Assembly: GCA_951394045.1 (NCBI GenBank)
Contig: OX595990.1
Location: 3,526,549-3,590,548 of the forward strand
Direction of reading: 5' to 3'
DNA length: 64,000 nucleotides
DNA from: Nitzschia sp. DOCU1
Lineage: Eukaryota; Bacillariophyta; Bacillariophyceae; Bacillariales; Bacillariaceae
Made by a program: the position numbers and the translations under genes. The notes under the pieces are model-generated. The model had not been told where the DNA came from and did not search any database. It saw nothing but the letters and a program-made list of their open reading frames with translations. Below, in pieces: positions 11,056 to 21,005 of the stretch; position 1 is the first letter of the stretch, and each line of letters opens with the position of its first letter.

Positions 11056-11799
11056 TGTTCAATCATCATGGATAACCATGATTAGCGTTCAGGGGGAGAA
11101 GAAGAACAAAAGACAAATCGTGCAAAAGTGTGAGAGGAGTTCCATGATGAGTTTGAATGTCACGACTAGAAGTGGTACATGTATCATTGTTGCGCTCCAC
11201 CAGCTCCAAGAACAACAAACAGCCGGTCAGAAATTTTGCAATCTGGCGCTCGGCGGCGAGTAGAAAAAGGGCAAACAACTTCATGCTTTTAAGCTGATGG
11301 ACCAATCTGTTGCGGAAAGAGGAGAAATGAAAATTATGAGCGTCAGGTATCGATTTTGATGGGAATAAAGAACAAGATGCGACTAGCTAGTAAGAATGGA
11401 TTCTCCTTGATACTACTACCTTCTTCTCTCTCTCTCTACCGTAGTGTTCTTCGCCTTGCTTCTTTTCGTGTATACTATCCTGACGATTCAGAAATTATGT
11501 CTGATTCGGGTTGTTGGATCGAAAGGTGCTGATCCGTCGTTGGGGTGCCAAAATTGCTTTGATCCGCGTTCAGGATCAATCGACGAATTTTCGAATCCAC
11601 CCCAGTAGTTTTGTGTCTTGCGGGACCCACGCGATTCTCGCGCGCGAATTCAGGTTTCCAAAGGAATCATTCGACGCCACGTATGTATAGTAGATAATAC
11701 CGGTAATAGAGAATAGATATGAAAACGATGCATCCTCATTATTTTCACATTGAACGCTAACTACGTTCGACCCCTGGCCCGTGGTGTCTGTTGATTCAC
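11056..11799. other. Intergenic region upstream of the second LRR gene
   Basis: This stretch lies between the divergent lectin-like pseudogene and the LRR gene at 11800, so it holds both upstream regions. It contains a ttctctctctctctac pyrimidine tract near 11425 and no supported gene. Confidence 0.4.
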
Positions 11800-13500
11800 A
11801 TGTCGGCTAGTGCTAATGCTGGTGCTAGTTCTAGCACTAGTAGTAGTTCCGTTGTGGATTCCGACGGTGACTTGCTTTTGTCGTTTCCGGAAAGTGAAGA
11901 CGAGATTGTGAATCGCCTGAAACGACTGCGACAGGAAAGTCGCACAACGAAGATTCGCAACTTGATTCTTCTGGACGATTCGATTTTGCAAGTTGATAGG
12001 ATCGCCGATGCCTTGGTGGAAACACTAGAGTACTTTACTGGTTATCCAAAATGGAACATGGGGCTCTTTGGGGCAGCGGCGTCCTTGTCGTCGCATGCCG
12101 CTTTGGAATTCGTCGTGTCGGCGGCAGTTCGAACGGAACGATTCGAAACCTTGCAGTTGCAAAATCAGGGAGACCTGTTTAACCAACAGCAAGATTTGGA
12201 CGCCACATTGGCTAGTGTTGTTCGACATTCCTCAACACTTCAAAAGTTGCAGTTAACACAATTCTGTCTGTCGGAATCGCATCTGCAATTGCTCGCTCAG
12301 AGTTTGATTACGCCGATAACCACGACACTGGGGACCGCTGCCGCAGCTACGAGGCAACACAAACAGCAACAAGTCGGAGGATTGCGTCAGTTGCAGTTGG
12401 AGTATTGCGACTTTGGAAGTGGCAATCGACGTCACTATTCTGCCGCCGATGTGTATTTTCACAATGCTGGCGGCGGGAGCATCAATCCATGCCTTGCAAT
12501 TTTGGCAACGGGGTTGCTGGGCAATGGTACATTGGAATCGTTACAATTGTTTGGTGGTTACGATATGGAAGATGCTGAAGTTGCTATTGTACTTCGAGGA
12601 CTCTTGGCACACTCGACACTTGAAAGATTGGAATTGTCAGAACACGAATATGGGCCTGAAGCCATGAACACAATCTCTCGGATCTTTTCCCTTGACAGCA
12701 TATGCCGCATCAAGCATTTGAAATTGTCGGGTCATCGTTCGTTTCGATCAGGTATGGGTATGTATGCGGGGGGTTTTACGCCCGTACTCAATCCCACATC
12801 GACACCCTGCCCGCTAGTGACTCTGGATCTATCGCAGAATGGATTATCGTCCTCCGATGCGAATCTTCTTCTACGAGCGATACGATACTGTCCACATTTG
12901 AAGCGATTTGATATTTCCAATAATCAAATTGATGATTGGACCGAACTCATCCGAGACTTGGAAGTGGTGGAAAGTACAACCACCACCAGCATGCCTGCGT
13001 CGTCATCCATCAATCCCACAATGACTTGGAAGTCTGCTCTCTCCATATTGAATCTTGAAGGCAACCCATGTTGCAACGACGTGCCGGCCAGGGAGGATCC
13101 CTTTGACGAGAACCATCCAATGATCATTGCCCTAATGGCATTGCTTCGGACTTTTGACCGATTGGGATTCTTGGGACAGCCTTTCATGGAGGCGTTTTGG
13201 CTGCGACCAAATGGGACTGCCGTATTGCCCTTGTCCATGGCTCATGTCCTCGATTGGAGGCGTTGTTTTTCATTCACGTCTTCCGAGGCTTATGGTGCTC
13301 GTCGTCGCGGGATTGGTAGTGACGTTCCACATTGCCTTTGGCCCATGGTACTGGCAAAGCCCCATCGGGATCAGGAGTTGGCCGTTCCGGAAAACAACAG
13401 CAGGACTTTGGAATCACTACAGCCGTTGCAGCGACAGGCGTCCGTGGTCTTTCGGGTTCTTCAGGAGTATGGAGCCAGTATCATTATCGTTGATGGGTAG
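11800..13500 (+). CDS. Leucine-rich repeat protein
   Basis: A 566-residue protein. The frame opens three codons earlier at a TTG, but the ATG at 11800 is the sensible start. A Ser/Ala-rich leader is followed by LRR-like units across about residues 60-430: LETLEYF, FETLQLQNQGDL, LQKLQLTQFCL, LRQLQLEYCDF, LESLQLFGGYDM, LERLELSEHEYG, IKHLKLSGHRSF, LVTLDLSQNGL, LKRFDISNNQI, LSILNLEGNPCC. The C-terminal region has CLWPMVLAKP and then ASVVFRVLQEYGASIIIV, the conserved end of a diatom LRR family also seen at 738-1625. A soluble protein-binding role is inferred. The last about 75 bp are duplicated just downstream. Confidence 0.87.
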   Translation: MSASANAGASSSTSSSSVVDSDGDLLLSFPESEDEIVNRLKRLRQESRTTKIRNLILLDDSILQVDRIADALVETLEYFTGYPKWNMGLFGAAASLSSHAALEFVVSAAVRTERFETLQLQNQGDLFNQQQDLDATLASVVRHSSTLQKLQLTQFCLSESHLQLLAQSLITPITTTLGTAAAATRQHKQQQVGGLRQLQLEYCDFGSGNRRHYSAADVYFHNAGGGSINPCLAILATGLLGNGTLESLQLFGGYDMEDAEVAIVLRGLLAHSTLERLELSEHEYGPEAMNTISRIFSLDSICRIKHLKLSGHRSFRSGMGMYAGGFTPVLNPTSTPCPLVTLDLSQNGLSSSDANLLLRAIRYCPHLKRFDISNNQIDDWTELIRDLEVVESTTTTSMPASSSINPTMTWKSALSILNLEGNPCCNDVPAREDPFDENHPMIIALMALLRTFDRLGFLGQPFMEAFWLRPNGTAVLPLSMAHVLDWRRCFSFTSSEAYGARRRGIGSDVPHCLWPMVLAKPHRDQELAVPENNSRTLESLQPLQRQASVVFRVLQEYGASIIIVDG

Positions 13501-13690
13501 TCGTTTCGGCGACTTTTTCGGCTTTTGCTACGGCTGCTATGGCGGAGAAATCAGATGAATCGTGACAACTGGTGGTACAGCGTCAGGGGTCCGTGGTCTT
13601 TCGGATTGTTCAGGAGTATGGAGCCAGCCAATATCCATTGTCGATGGATAGGACTTTCAAGCGGACTATTGCGACTTTTACGGCTACTCG
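13425..13690 (+). repeat. Tandem duplication of the LRR gene 3' end
   Basis: The block around 13425-13550 (last 25 codons of the LRR gene, stop and about 50 bp after) recurs, diverged, at about 13570-13690. Both share tccgtggtctttcgg and ttcaggagtatggagccag, and each ends at a gatggrtag stop. The second copy has no LRR body and runs directly into the lectin fragment, so it is a remnant. Confidence 0.8.
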
Positions 13691-13992
13691 TCGCCCGATC
13701 CTTCTGCCTCACCAGAACGCCCGTGTTTCAGCGGTACGAGACTCAGGGCTTGGGAAAGCTGAGCGGCGCTATCAATACCTGCCAATTCACAACCAAACAA
13801 TTGGGCAAGAACCACGTTGGTGTCATGGTCAGCTTGCATCAGATTGTAGATAAAGATCGCGATTTGGTTCTCGTCCCGAGTGGGTGGCGCAATCTCCTTT
13901 GGTAGCCACAGTTTTACCAACTTGCGATGGATTCGACGCCCCCCCCCCCCCCCCCCGTTGTTTACGGCTAACCTATCAGGACAGAGACTCAA
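13684..13992 (-). pseudogene. C-type-lectin-like gene fragment
   Basis: About 100 codons are open on the minus strand. The part NQIAIFIYNLMQADHD, then LAQLFGCELAGIDSAAQL, parallels DDTIFIFNPLPGAYYI, then LAESLGCVLADIDSATEF in the broken lectin-like gene at 8474-11055. The nucleotide match is also clear (13740-13815 against 10380-10455). Nothing resembling a signal peptide or the rest of the domain is attached, and a poly-C tract interrupts the upstream part. It is a diverged remnant of a paralog. Confidence 0.72.
13939..13956 (+). repeat. Poly-C homopolymer (18 C)
   Basis: Eighteen consecutive C between attcgacg and gttgtttacgg. Such a tract is prone to length error in sequencing and polymerase slippage in vivo, and it sits inside the lectin-like fragment. 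Confidence 0.95.
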
Positions 13993-14578
13993 GGCTACTA
14001 CTCTACATCCAGCTTGATGTGTTGCGATGCTCCAACCCTGTGAATGGTTCGGATCGTTACCAGTAGTGACTCGGTAGCATGAATTCCTTCGAGATTGTGT
14101 CTCCCATTGCCTGGCGAAACATTAGCTGTTTGTGTTAGTTAGTCTCATGGATTAGTAGTGAACTTTTTATCTGTATACTACTGCCTATAAAGGCTTTAAT
14201 GACGCACAGGGTGCCTGCCGATAGGTGGTTGTCCCTACCACCTACCCGCCCTCATTATAATTTGTGAAATATTCTCATTTCGCCGGCCAGAGGTTTAAAC
14301 CTTTCTGCCGTGCGAGTAGTACCCTACTTGCAGCACTAGAAACGTGTCCCCACAAATAGGGGTCCTGTTTATCGTCCTGCATCTCGAGGCCAATGCAACG
14401 ATACCACCACGAGCGAGAAAGCAAGGCACGAACCTTTACTGCCCAGTAATGAGTCCAGCATATGCCTGTGAAATCTCTAGGCCAGCCCGCTCTCCGACAT
14501 TATGGTTACAGAAGTGCAGAGCAGCAGATGGCGTTGGTGTCGTTGTGCCATAGTGTACCACGATCCGATTTTCAAAAA
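13993..14578. other. Intergenic region
   Basis: No supported gene. The 3' flank of the kinase gene (minus strand) lies at its right end. Confidence 0.4.
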
Positions 14579-15646
14579 CTAGCTTTGTATTCTCACCCAA
14601 TCACATTCCAAGACCTGGATTAGTGTCCAGCGATTTTGCTGAATATACTGGAGAGAGTTATGAAACAGCGAGCGCACCTCTGGGCTAAGGGCCTGAATCT
14701 TGGGCAAAACTTCAGTGGAAAACCTGTTTAGAGCTTGTGCGTCTCGTAGTCGCCAGTTTTCCGGAATTTTCCAGTTTTCAAGAGTAAGAAAACCATCGGA
14801 ACAGCCGAATACAAACCCAACATCCGCTGGAGAGCTGTAAAGCGGTTCGCCGACCAACAGGGTAAAAAGAGTGCAGACGCATGCCCACAGGTCCACCTGA
14901 AAAGCATTGAAGGGCTCTCCATTGAAAATCTCTGGTGGCCAGTAAGACCTTTTCCCACAACGTCCTCGTGGTCGTACAATGTCGCTTTCGGCGCGAATCT
15001 TGATCGACATTGCCGAATCACCAAAAAGAGCACCGCCGTTGTTTAGCAAGATATTACTCGGGTCAATATCGCGGTGGCAAATACGATGGTCTAGCAAGTA
15101 GATGAGATTGTTCAACATCGCACGAAAGCAATTTCGGGCTGTGGCCTCGGATCTAGCATCCGGAAAAAAAGATAGCGGACAATATTCCGCCAGACTTTTG
15201 CCTTCACAAAAGGGCATGATAATGTAGAGGAAATGCCCTGTGAGGATCGCATCCAAAATTCGAATAACATGCTCATTGTCTCCAATAGTTTGCATTCGAG
15301 AGACTTCCACGACTGGCCTTTCTGCATAGCCGTCGCGGATTGCAACATCCAAGGCATCGCGATCAATGCGTTTGATGTATACCTGCTGAACTTCTTGACT
15401 TTGCGGTTGGCGCTCTATTCGACCCTGATGCATCGCGTTTTGTAACTGGACGCCTCGGAACGATACTCCCAAATTGAAACTGAGGTTTTGTTCGCGGGAA
15501 ACGTCGTTTGTGTAACGCGCATAGGCATGTTGCTCTCCCAAGACTTCAAGCAACAGACCCGGTCCTAATAGCGGCTGCACTTCAGTCTGATCAGGCCTCC
15601 TACCCATGTATAATGTAACATTATCAATTTCTTCATCTGGGTCCAT
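14579..15646 (-). CDS. Protein kinase-like protein with atypical motifs
   Basis: A 355-residue protein from ATG at 15646. The N-lobe has VYIKRI (candidate beta3 lysine near residue 91) but no clear glycine-rich loop upstream. The hinge reads LYIIMPFCEGKSLAEY. The catalytic loop is HRDIDPSNILLN near residue 191, keeping H-R-D and the Asn. The metal-binding DFG appears as DSA in LFGDSAMSI. The activation segment ends WPPEIF (PPE for APE), and subdomain IX is DLWACVCTLFTLLVGEPLY. Known diatom kinases often use HRDIDPEN, so the loop is family-normal, but the DFG change could lower activity. It is divergent from the DUF6824 gene at 16092. Substrate and pathway cannot be read from sequence. Confidence 0.82.
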   Translation of the reverse strand: MDPDEEIDNVTLYMGRRPDQTEVQPLLGPGLLLEVLGEQHAYARYTNDVSREQNLSFNLGVSFRGVQLQNAMHQGRIERQPQSQEVQQVYIKRIDRDALDVAIRDGYAERPVVEVSRMQTIGDNEHVIRILDAILTGHFLYIIMPFCEGKSLAEYCPLSFFPDARSEATARNCFRAMLNNLIYLLDHRICHRDIDPSNILLNNGGALFGDSAMSIKIRAESDIVRPRGRCGKRSYWPPEIFNGEPFNAFQVDLWACVCTLFTLLVGEPLYSSPADVGFVFGCSDGFLTLENWKIPENWRLRDAQALNRFSTEVLPKIQALSPEVRSLFHNSLQYIQQNRWTLIQVLECDWVRIQS

Positions 15647-16091
15647 GGTTTGTAATGCATAGAGTGACTCAATGGAAGATGCATTTGTTGTTCATCCCAA
15701 TGATTTGGTGTGGCAGCAAATACGCCACGTCGTCGTAAGACCGCCGGGTTTGCGTACCTGGTCCATCGGGACATCCCTCGTGGGAATTACCGCGAATCGT
15801 TCTTCCGACGAATGCTTCTTTTAAATATGCCTGATACTCCTGTAATGGGCCCGGGATATTTTGTGCAACACGAAATGTCTCTCTGCATCGATATCCCTAC
15901 CGGTAATCAAAATCAAAAGGCCGTTTTCGCCACATCGGCTGCGAGTTTCACACCAGCGCGCCAAGAGCGTTGAACACTCTATCATCCTTTTCACGCAGTC
16001 GATGCGATTGTGAAGCGCCGTTACCTTGGATATTTCATAAAGCAACAGCAGTGCCAGCCTATATTGATTTAAGATAGTTGCGACGACAATA
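15647..16091. promoter_or_regulatory. Divergent intergenic region between kinase and DUF6824 gene
   Basis: This 445-bp stretch separates two gene starts pointing away from each other, so it should contain both promoters. I see no unambiguous core element and no additional gene. Confidence 0.4.
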
Positions 16092-17012
16092 ATGACGGAG
16101 CCGATTGCCCTCCTCCTCGAGACCGATTTGATCTGCGGAGATTGCCCTGAAGCCGACACGCACTCTGGCAATCTCGAGTTTCAACGACGATTACAGGCCA
16201 ATCCCCGTCCCCCTCTTGAGGCGGGATATGAAGCCCTCCAACAATTTGTTTCCCAAATTCTGGATGATTTTGGAAATGAGGGAATTCGGCTTGTAGAAAA
16301 AGTCAAGAAGAAAGACGAAAGAGGGGTGCAAATTGTGGGGTTTTACCTGGTTGAACGAGACCTTGAAAAGAAAGTTATGCACTTGCTAATGGTGGAAATC
16401 ACTGACTTTCAAAACGAAACAGACGTTGTCTGCGGTAAAGGGAGTTTCGCCAACAACAACCCCGGAAATCAGGCCTTTTTTAGACGAATTGTGCCATTGC
16501 GTCTTCAGTATAAAAGCCTTCCGGACAGTCAAAAGGATCCTTATGGGAACGCTCGTCGTCTCGAAATGGAGGGAGAGGGGATTCGGTTTGTAGAACGACG
16601 AGTACGAGGACGCAATCAGCGGTTTTTTCTCGTGGAACATCAAGAAACGAAGGTAGAGAAAATAAAACGATTTCTTCGTGAGACCAGAGTTCCTAATGAA
16701 ATCCAGAACGATGATCTCGACCACGACGAGGGCGACAATGTGAGATTCGATGACGTTCAACACGAAGAATTTGAACAAGAGCCACCGCTGCTTCATGGTA
16801 CTGTCAACCAAGCTCCTACCGCCGGAAACCTTGTGACGGCTTTCTCGGGCATGGGCATGGGGGATTCGACCGGTTGGTCCGAAAACTTTGATGCTGCTAT
16901 CGATCCACCCCCTGCTGTCCGCCGAGATCTTTTTGACGCTAATGTGGTGGTCCGGCAAAATATCATTTCTGGTAGTGTTCAACAGGTCGAACAATGGTTG
17001 CTCGCAAGATGA
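16092..17012 (+). CDS. Protein with two tandem DUF6824-like domains
   Basis: A 306-residue protein. The first unit starts TDLICGDCPEADTHSGN and ends with a GIRLVEKV strand. The second starts TDVVCGKGSFANNNPGN and ends GIRFVERRV. Both show the DUF6824 plan: a D-(I/V)-x-C/F-G opening, a PGN/HxGN step, a helical stretch, and a G-x-RF-V/L closing strand. The second unit keeps the consensus better (CGKG); the first has lost the usual CGRG. The C-terminal about 90 residues are acidic and disordered. DUF6824 is abundant in diatoms and has been suspected of a DNA-binding or regulatory role, which is unproven. Confidence 0.75.
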   Translation: MTEPIALLLETDLICGDCPEADTHSGNLEFQRRLQANPRPPLEAGYEALQQFVSQILDDFGNEGIRLVEKVKKKDERGVQIVGFYLVERDLEKKVMHLLMVEITDFQNETDVVCGKGSFANNNPGNQAFFRRIVPLRLQYKSLPDSQKDPYGNARRLEMEGEGIRFVERRVRGRNQRFFLVEHQETKVEKIKRFLRETRVPNEIQNDDLDHDEGDNVRFDDVQHEEFEQEPPLLHGTVNQAPTAGNLVTAFSGMGMGDSTGWSENFDAAIDPPPAVRRDLFDANVVVRQNIISGSVQQVEQWLLAR

Positions 17013-17411
17013 CTTCTTGACCCTCACAGAGACTAGGCGTCGTCGTTATGAAAGCCTCATGAAGTCATAGTTGGAAGGTCTCTCTGGTGACTTTGATGCC
17101 CGGGTGTTTGCCCCATCTTTCTGGTGAGCGTCGTACAAGCGACAATGGTACTGCTCCTGACAATGAACGAATCTTTAATTGTCATGCTTCGTGCCGTGAA
17201 GACATGATGTTAAAGTAGTTAGAAACTTTATATGAATCACATCCTTTGCTGAATGGGCCTGCTTTTTCTTTAGAAGTAGGCGCTGGCAAATTGGCTACTG
17301 GTGGAGAATGTTTTTCGATACAATTCGTCTATTCGTATCTAGGTGTTTCTATTCTAAAACAGATAGGAGCTGTACGTCCGCCGAGATGACTTGAGAATCC
17401 GAGCGATGAGC
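17013..17411. other. Intergenic region
   Basis: Convergent 3' flanks of the DUF6824 gene and the second U-box gene; no gene seen. Confidence 0.45.
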
Positions 17412-17855
17412 CTATGCTGCCCTTGAGGCAACCTTGAAGACACCTCGGAGTCGTTTTAGTGGTCCGGGGGTGCTGGGCTTGCTCGATGTAGTAGCCAAGA
17501 CGTCCAAATTTTCGGCTGCGCCTGCGTCTGAGTTAAAGTCGTCCTCCTCAAATACGGTGGTGCTTTCCCCCGACACCGAAAGCGTCATTCCCACTATTTT
17601 ATCAGAAGGAAGCCCATTGTCGGCCCTCCAACAGTGGATTTCTTCTCTTAGACATTTAGCTGTGACGAGGTCATTCGAAGTCATGTCCTTGCCAGAGATG
17701 GGGCAAAAGTTATTTCCCATTGCAAGCCATTTCATAATGAACGATCTCTCGAACGTGTATCCGTGCTTGCTGATGAGAGGATCAACCATTATCTGGCGAG
17801 TCATGTCGCAAAGATAGAGCGACGGCGTCTCGGCGATCGTGCTTGGAGGGGTCAT
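17412..17855 (-). CDS. U-box domain protein (putative E3 ubiquitin ligase), copy 2
   Basis: A 147-residue protein from ATG at 17855. The U-box (about residues 10-72) reads LYLCDMTRQIMVDPLI, SKHGYTFERSFIMKWL, FCPISGKDM, CLREEIHCWRADNG. An acidic middle and a basic GPLKRLRGVFKV tail follow. It is clearly paralogous to 6677-7141, about 10 kb away in the same orientation, and the identity includes the tail. This suggests a duplicated pair with the same E2-recruiting function but possibly different substrates. Confidence 0.88.
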   Translation of the reverse strand: MTPPSTIAETPSLYLCDMTRQIMVDPLISKHGYTFERSFIMKWLAMGNNFCPISGKDMTSNDLVTAKCLREEIHCWRADNGLPSDKIVGMTLSVSGESTTVFEEDDFNSDAGAAENLDVLATTSSKPSTPGPLKRLRGVFKVASRAA

Positions 17856-18479
17856 GATTGAGTTCTGTTGTTAGCGAATAATGCAACTACCGACATACAA
17901 ATTTGTGAAACCTGAAAATGTGAGACGAGAAGCTCTTGGTTTTCTTACTTCGTAATACGGCGGAACTCTGAGTGGAATGCTGATGTAAGCAACACTTAGC
18001 AACACCAAACGGCCACGTAGACGAAATTCCCAAAGACCGGTGCTATTCCTTCCCTCGTAGTATGACGTGGTCACGAAACCTTTAATATCCCGAATCACCG
18101 CGATTTACAAAATAAGCCCTCCAGATGGAATATAATTATAGCAGGTATTCTGTTATTGCCCCTATTTTCCTTCATTCTTGTTCCAACCAATATTCCAATT
18201 CCAATGAATGCGGAAAGGAATGGAAAAGACCGTCAAATCTACCGAAATGGTTGTGGTGGTTTGGTTGTTGCATCAACATTGTCTTAACGTGCGATGGTAG
18301 TCCTGGTAATGTCACTGGAAAGAAAAGATGGAACAAAGGCTTCGAGCTACTATGGGCTTGTTCCTTTCTTAGCATACGGAATGAAGCAAAGCTTGCGGGG
18401 CGAATCGTCATCCTTCGGCAGCTGGCAGCTTTACCGGTAGTTCACGACCAGCCATCGAATATCGTCAAAAGATATGGTT
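17856..18479. other. Intergenic region
   Basis: A 136-codon plus-strand frame at 18125 has no domain and runs into duplicated, decayed sequence, so I do not call it a gene. Confidence 0.4.
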
Positions 18480-19440
18480 TGCTTCGTTTGGCAGGGTATC
18501 AGACTAGGACCACCACTGCAACCGTTTGTTGGTAGGTGAAGAGTTTTACCAGGTAGCTACAATAGCCACGTTCTTGCCCTAGTGACCGGGTGCAGTGATG
18601 GCCCATGCACTGACTTTGATCGTGGTCTAGTACCTTCTTCATGGCAATGAAAAGACGCGGTTCCTAAAATAATGTCGTCGCATCAGATCATGACCAACCA
18701 GTAGGAAACTCAATGATTGCTGCGACAGTTCTATTTGATCATGTGCGGCTTGGTAGTAGTGTTGCTTATAGTGCTAGCTTCCTTGGATTCCTTCCGAAGC
18801 CTATTTGCTCCATTGCGGGCGGTGGCTGTGCTGGTATCCTCGCCGCTCTTTATTCATAGTCGATTTCGGGGCCGCGGCCTTCTTCGCGTACCATGCTGTT
18901 CTGTAGTTGATTCTGTATGAAATGATCAAAGGAATCTTCAATCTTGGGGTCGTTTGGGAAAATGGAATCAGTCTAGTAGGCTGTCACCAACGAGCGGGCC
19001 GCGTTTCATGGGGGGTAGTAGCTCTACTAGTAGTGTGTCCAGCGACGAGGACATCGCAGCGCAAGAGAATCGTCGTCGTGGTACTTGAAGGAAGACAGGG
19101 TGGTATCAGGAAGAATGGTGGAAGAAGGACCACCGATCTCTCCCCCCGCGTGATGCCAGTCCTCCGATATCGTCAATACTGCAAAGTTTCCATATCATAT
19201 CATAGCTCTGATGATGTATGAATACGATCCCTGAGTTCACCCTGCCCCCCGATTTGACCTCAAAATGTGTCGAGTACGTACGCTGTCCGTAAGTCCTGCA
19301 AGTCAAGGTCATTAATCACACACAAGTCTTTTTCGAAATTGTGCCACCCGACCACCAAGCGGCGACCATGACGGTCCATTCTGTCGAAGGACCAGGAAAG
19401 GAAGACAATCTTGTCGCCCCAGCACCACGTCACTTGGTAG
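18480..19440. repeat. Degenerate copy of the HA-gene locus
   Basis: Blocks here match, in the same order, blocks in and around the intact HA gene. About 18480-18760 matches its 3' flank at 19528-19855. About 18760-18860 matches exon 2 (19855-19945). About 18863-19180 matches the body of exon 1 (20415-20680). About 19200-19440 matches upstream DNA at 22050-22290. The intervening pieces are missing in this copy, so it is a duplicated segment with internal deletions. Confidence 0.75.
18763..19180 (-). pseudogene. Truncated helicase-associated-domain gene remnant
   Basis: Read on the minus strand, this is homologous to the HA gene at 19855-21005 but joins the end of exon 2 directly to the region before the first HA repeat; the intron and nearly all of the HA repeats are deleted. 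Stops and frame changes interrupt it. Shared landmarks include ggggccgcggccttcttcg, gtttcatggggggtag and gtgatgccagtcctc. Confidence 0.75.
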
Positions 19441-19854
19441 GAGTCAACAAAGAAATATCTTACTGTTGGTCAAGTTGACGTCGAAAGAAGCCTTCGAGTG
19501 GGAACGGTATCATCAGCAGGAACTTGGTTTGTATCTTTTGGCAGGGTATCATCATACTAGGACCACCAGCACTGCAACAGTTTGTTGTTGGCAGGTGACG
19601 AGTTATAGCTACAATAGCCACTTGGTTGCCCTCATGACCGGGCACAGCGATATCCCACTCACTGACTTTGATCGTGGTCTGACACCTTCATGACAATGAA
19701 AGGCCGCCGAGGATCCCAAAATGATCATACTGGGTCTCCACCAGGACCTCTATAGCCGCTGTTGCATCAGAAGACTTAATGTTTGTATGTGGCAGTTATA
19801 GTATGATTATGTGCAGCGCGTTGCGGACTACTGTGGTCTTAGCAATGTCGCGCC

Positions 19855-21005
19855 TTATACTGCTAGTTTCCTAGGATTCCAATCGAAGCCTAGTTGCTCC
19901 AATGCGTTGTAACGCTCTTTGTTCATAGTCGACTTCGCCCCCTTCATGTACAGCCTGTACTGTCGTCGCTGGCATTTCACCTAACATTGCAACAACGGGC
20001 AAAGAGTGTGAGGTTACTGTAAATGAGCCAAAATGAACCCCGCCGGGACAATCATCCTAGTCCACGTACCCACACGGCCAAGGAGGGATCAAGCTTGAAA
20101 TTGGAGGGGACACTGCTATGACCATGGGCTTTGTGAAACTCTTTGAGAGATTCGAGTTGCTCCAACCACGCAGCATTGTGCGAATCCCAGACGAAACCCA
20201 TTTCTTCCAACGCGATTTGACGATCATCTGTAAGAGTGGAATGGCGCCCCATTCGCTTGAGTTTGTATTGGTAGCGTTGGCGTTTAGTCCATTGGGCTAG
20301 CTGCTGGTTGGAAGGAAAGTTGTGTGGAACCAGAGCGTGTCCGTACTGTTGTTTGAAATCAATGAGATCTTGGAAGCGTTCGTTCCATTGTTCCGCTTGG
20401 TATTGACGAAATCGATGGGGGCCGCGGCCTTCTTCGTGTACAATATTGAAAACATTCTGTTCTTGTAGTTGATACTGTACGAAATCTTCACTCTTGGAGT
20501 CGTTTGGGAAAAAGGAATCAGAGAAGAGTGAAGAGGAGGAGTTTAGGCTGTCAACGCGCTGGCGTTTCATGGGGGGTAGAGTGTCCAGCAACACCACAGC
20601 ATGAGAATCCTCCTCGTGATACTTAAAGGAAGATAGGGTTGGCTCAGGTGCCTCGTGATGCCAGTCCTCGGTGCTGAAGGGAGCGGAGAGCTCTGAGTCC
20701 GGCTTCAGCGCCTGTACGTTCAATACATGTACACGGCAGGAGGAAGAGGTTCTCACTGCGGCCACAGCATCATCGTGGGAGAAGTATGACTGGCGCATAG
20801 CAGACTCTTGGATAATTCTATGAATGCCATTGGGGCCGATCGGTGTCGGTTCCAGGGACAACAAGTCATCAAGTATCTTCTCTTCTTCGTCTGTGTAGAG
20901 AACGTCTTGGGCGCTCTGAAGGATGTTGAAAATGTGAGAAAAGCTACCAACACCAGCAGCTCGTGGTGCATGGGCCTTGTTAGTACTCATGGGGTTACTA
21001 TTCAT
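19855..21005 (-). CDS. Helicase-associated (HA) domain protein, two exons
   Basis: Exon 1 is 21005-20070 and exon 2 is 19980-19855. The 89-bp intron 20069-19981 has donor GTACGT after codon TGG, acceptor ATGTTAG and phase 0; the protein is 353 residues. Without splicing, the frame stops four codons past AVWV. With it, the second HA repeat completes as AVW-VKCQRRQYRLYMKG, then LEQLGFDWNPRKLAV. Two HA repeats occupy about residues 215-350: WNERFQDLIDFKQQYGHALV with QRYQYKLKRMG, then WLEQLESLKEFHKAHGHSSV with QRRQYRL. The N-terminal about 200 residues are acidic, Ser-rich and contain PPMKRQRVD, a possible nuclear localisation signal. HA repeats are three-helix bundles found in many diatom proteins and thought to bind nucleic acid. 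ATG at 21005 is the first ATG in frame; the longer frame begins with TTG. Confidence 0.87.

Noticed and set aside
18125..18535. 136-codon plus frame
   Set aside because: No domain; its end lies in a decayed duplicated block.
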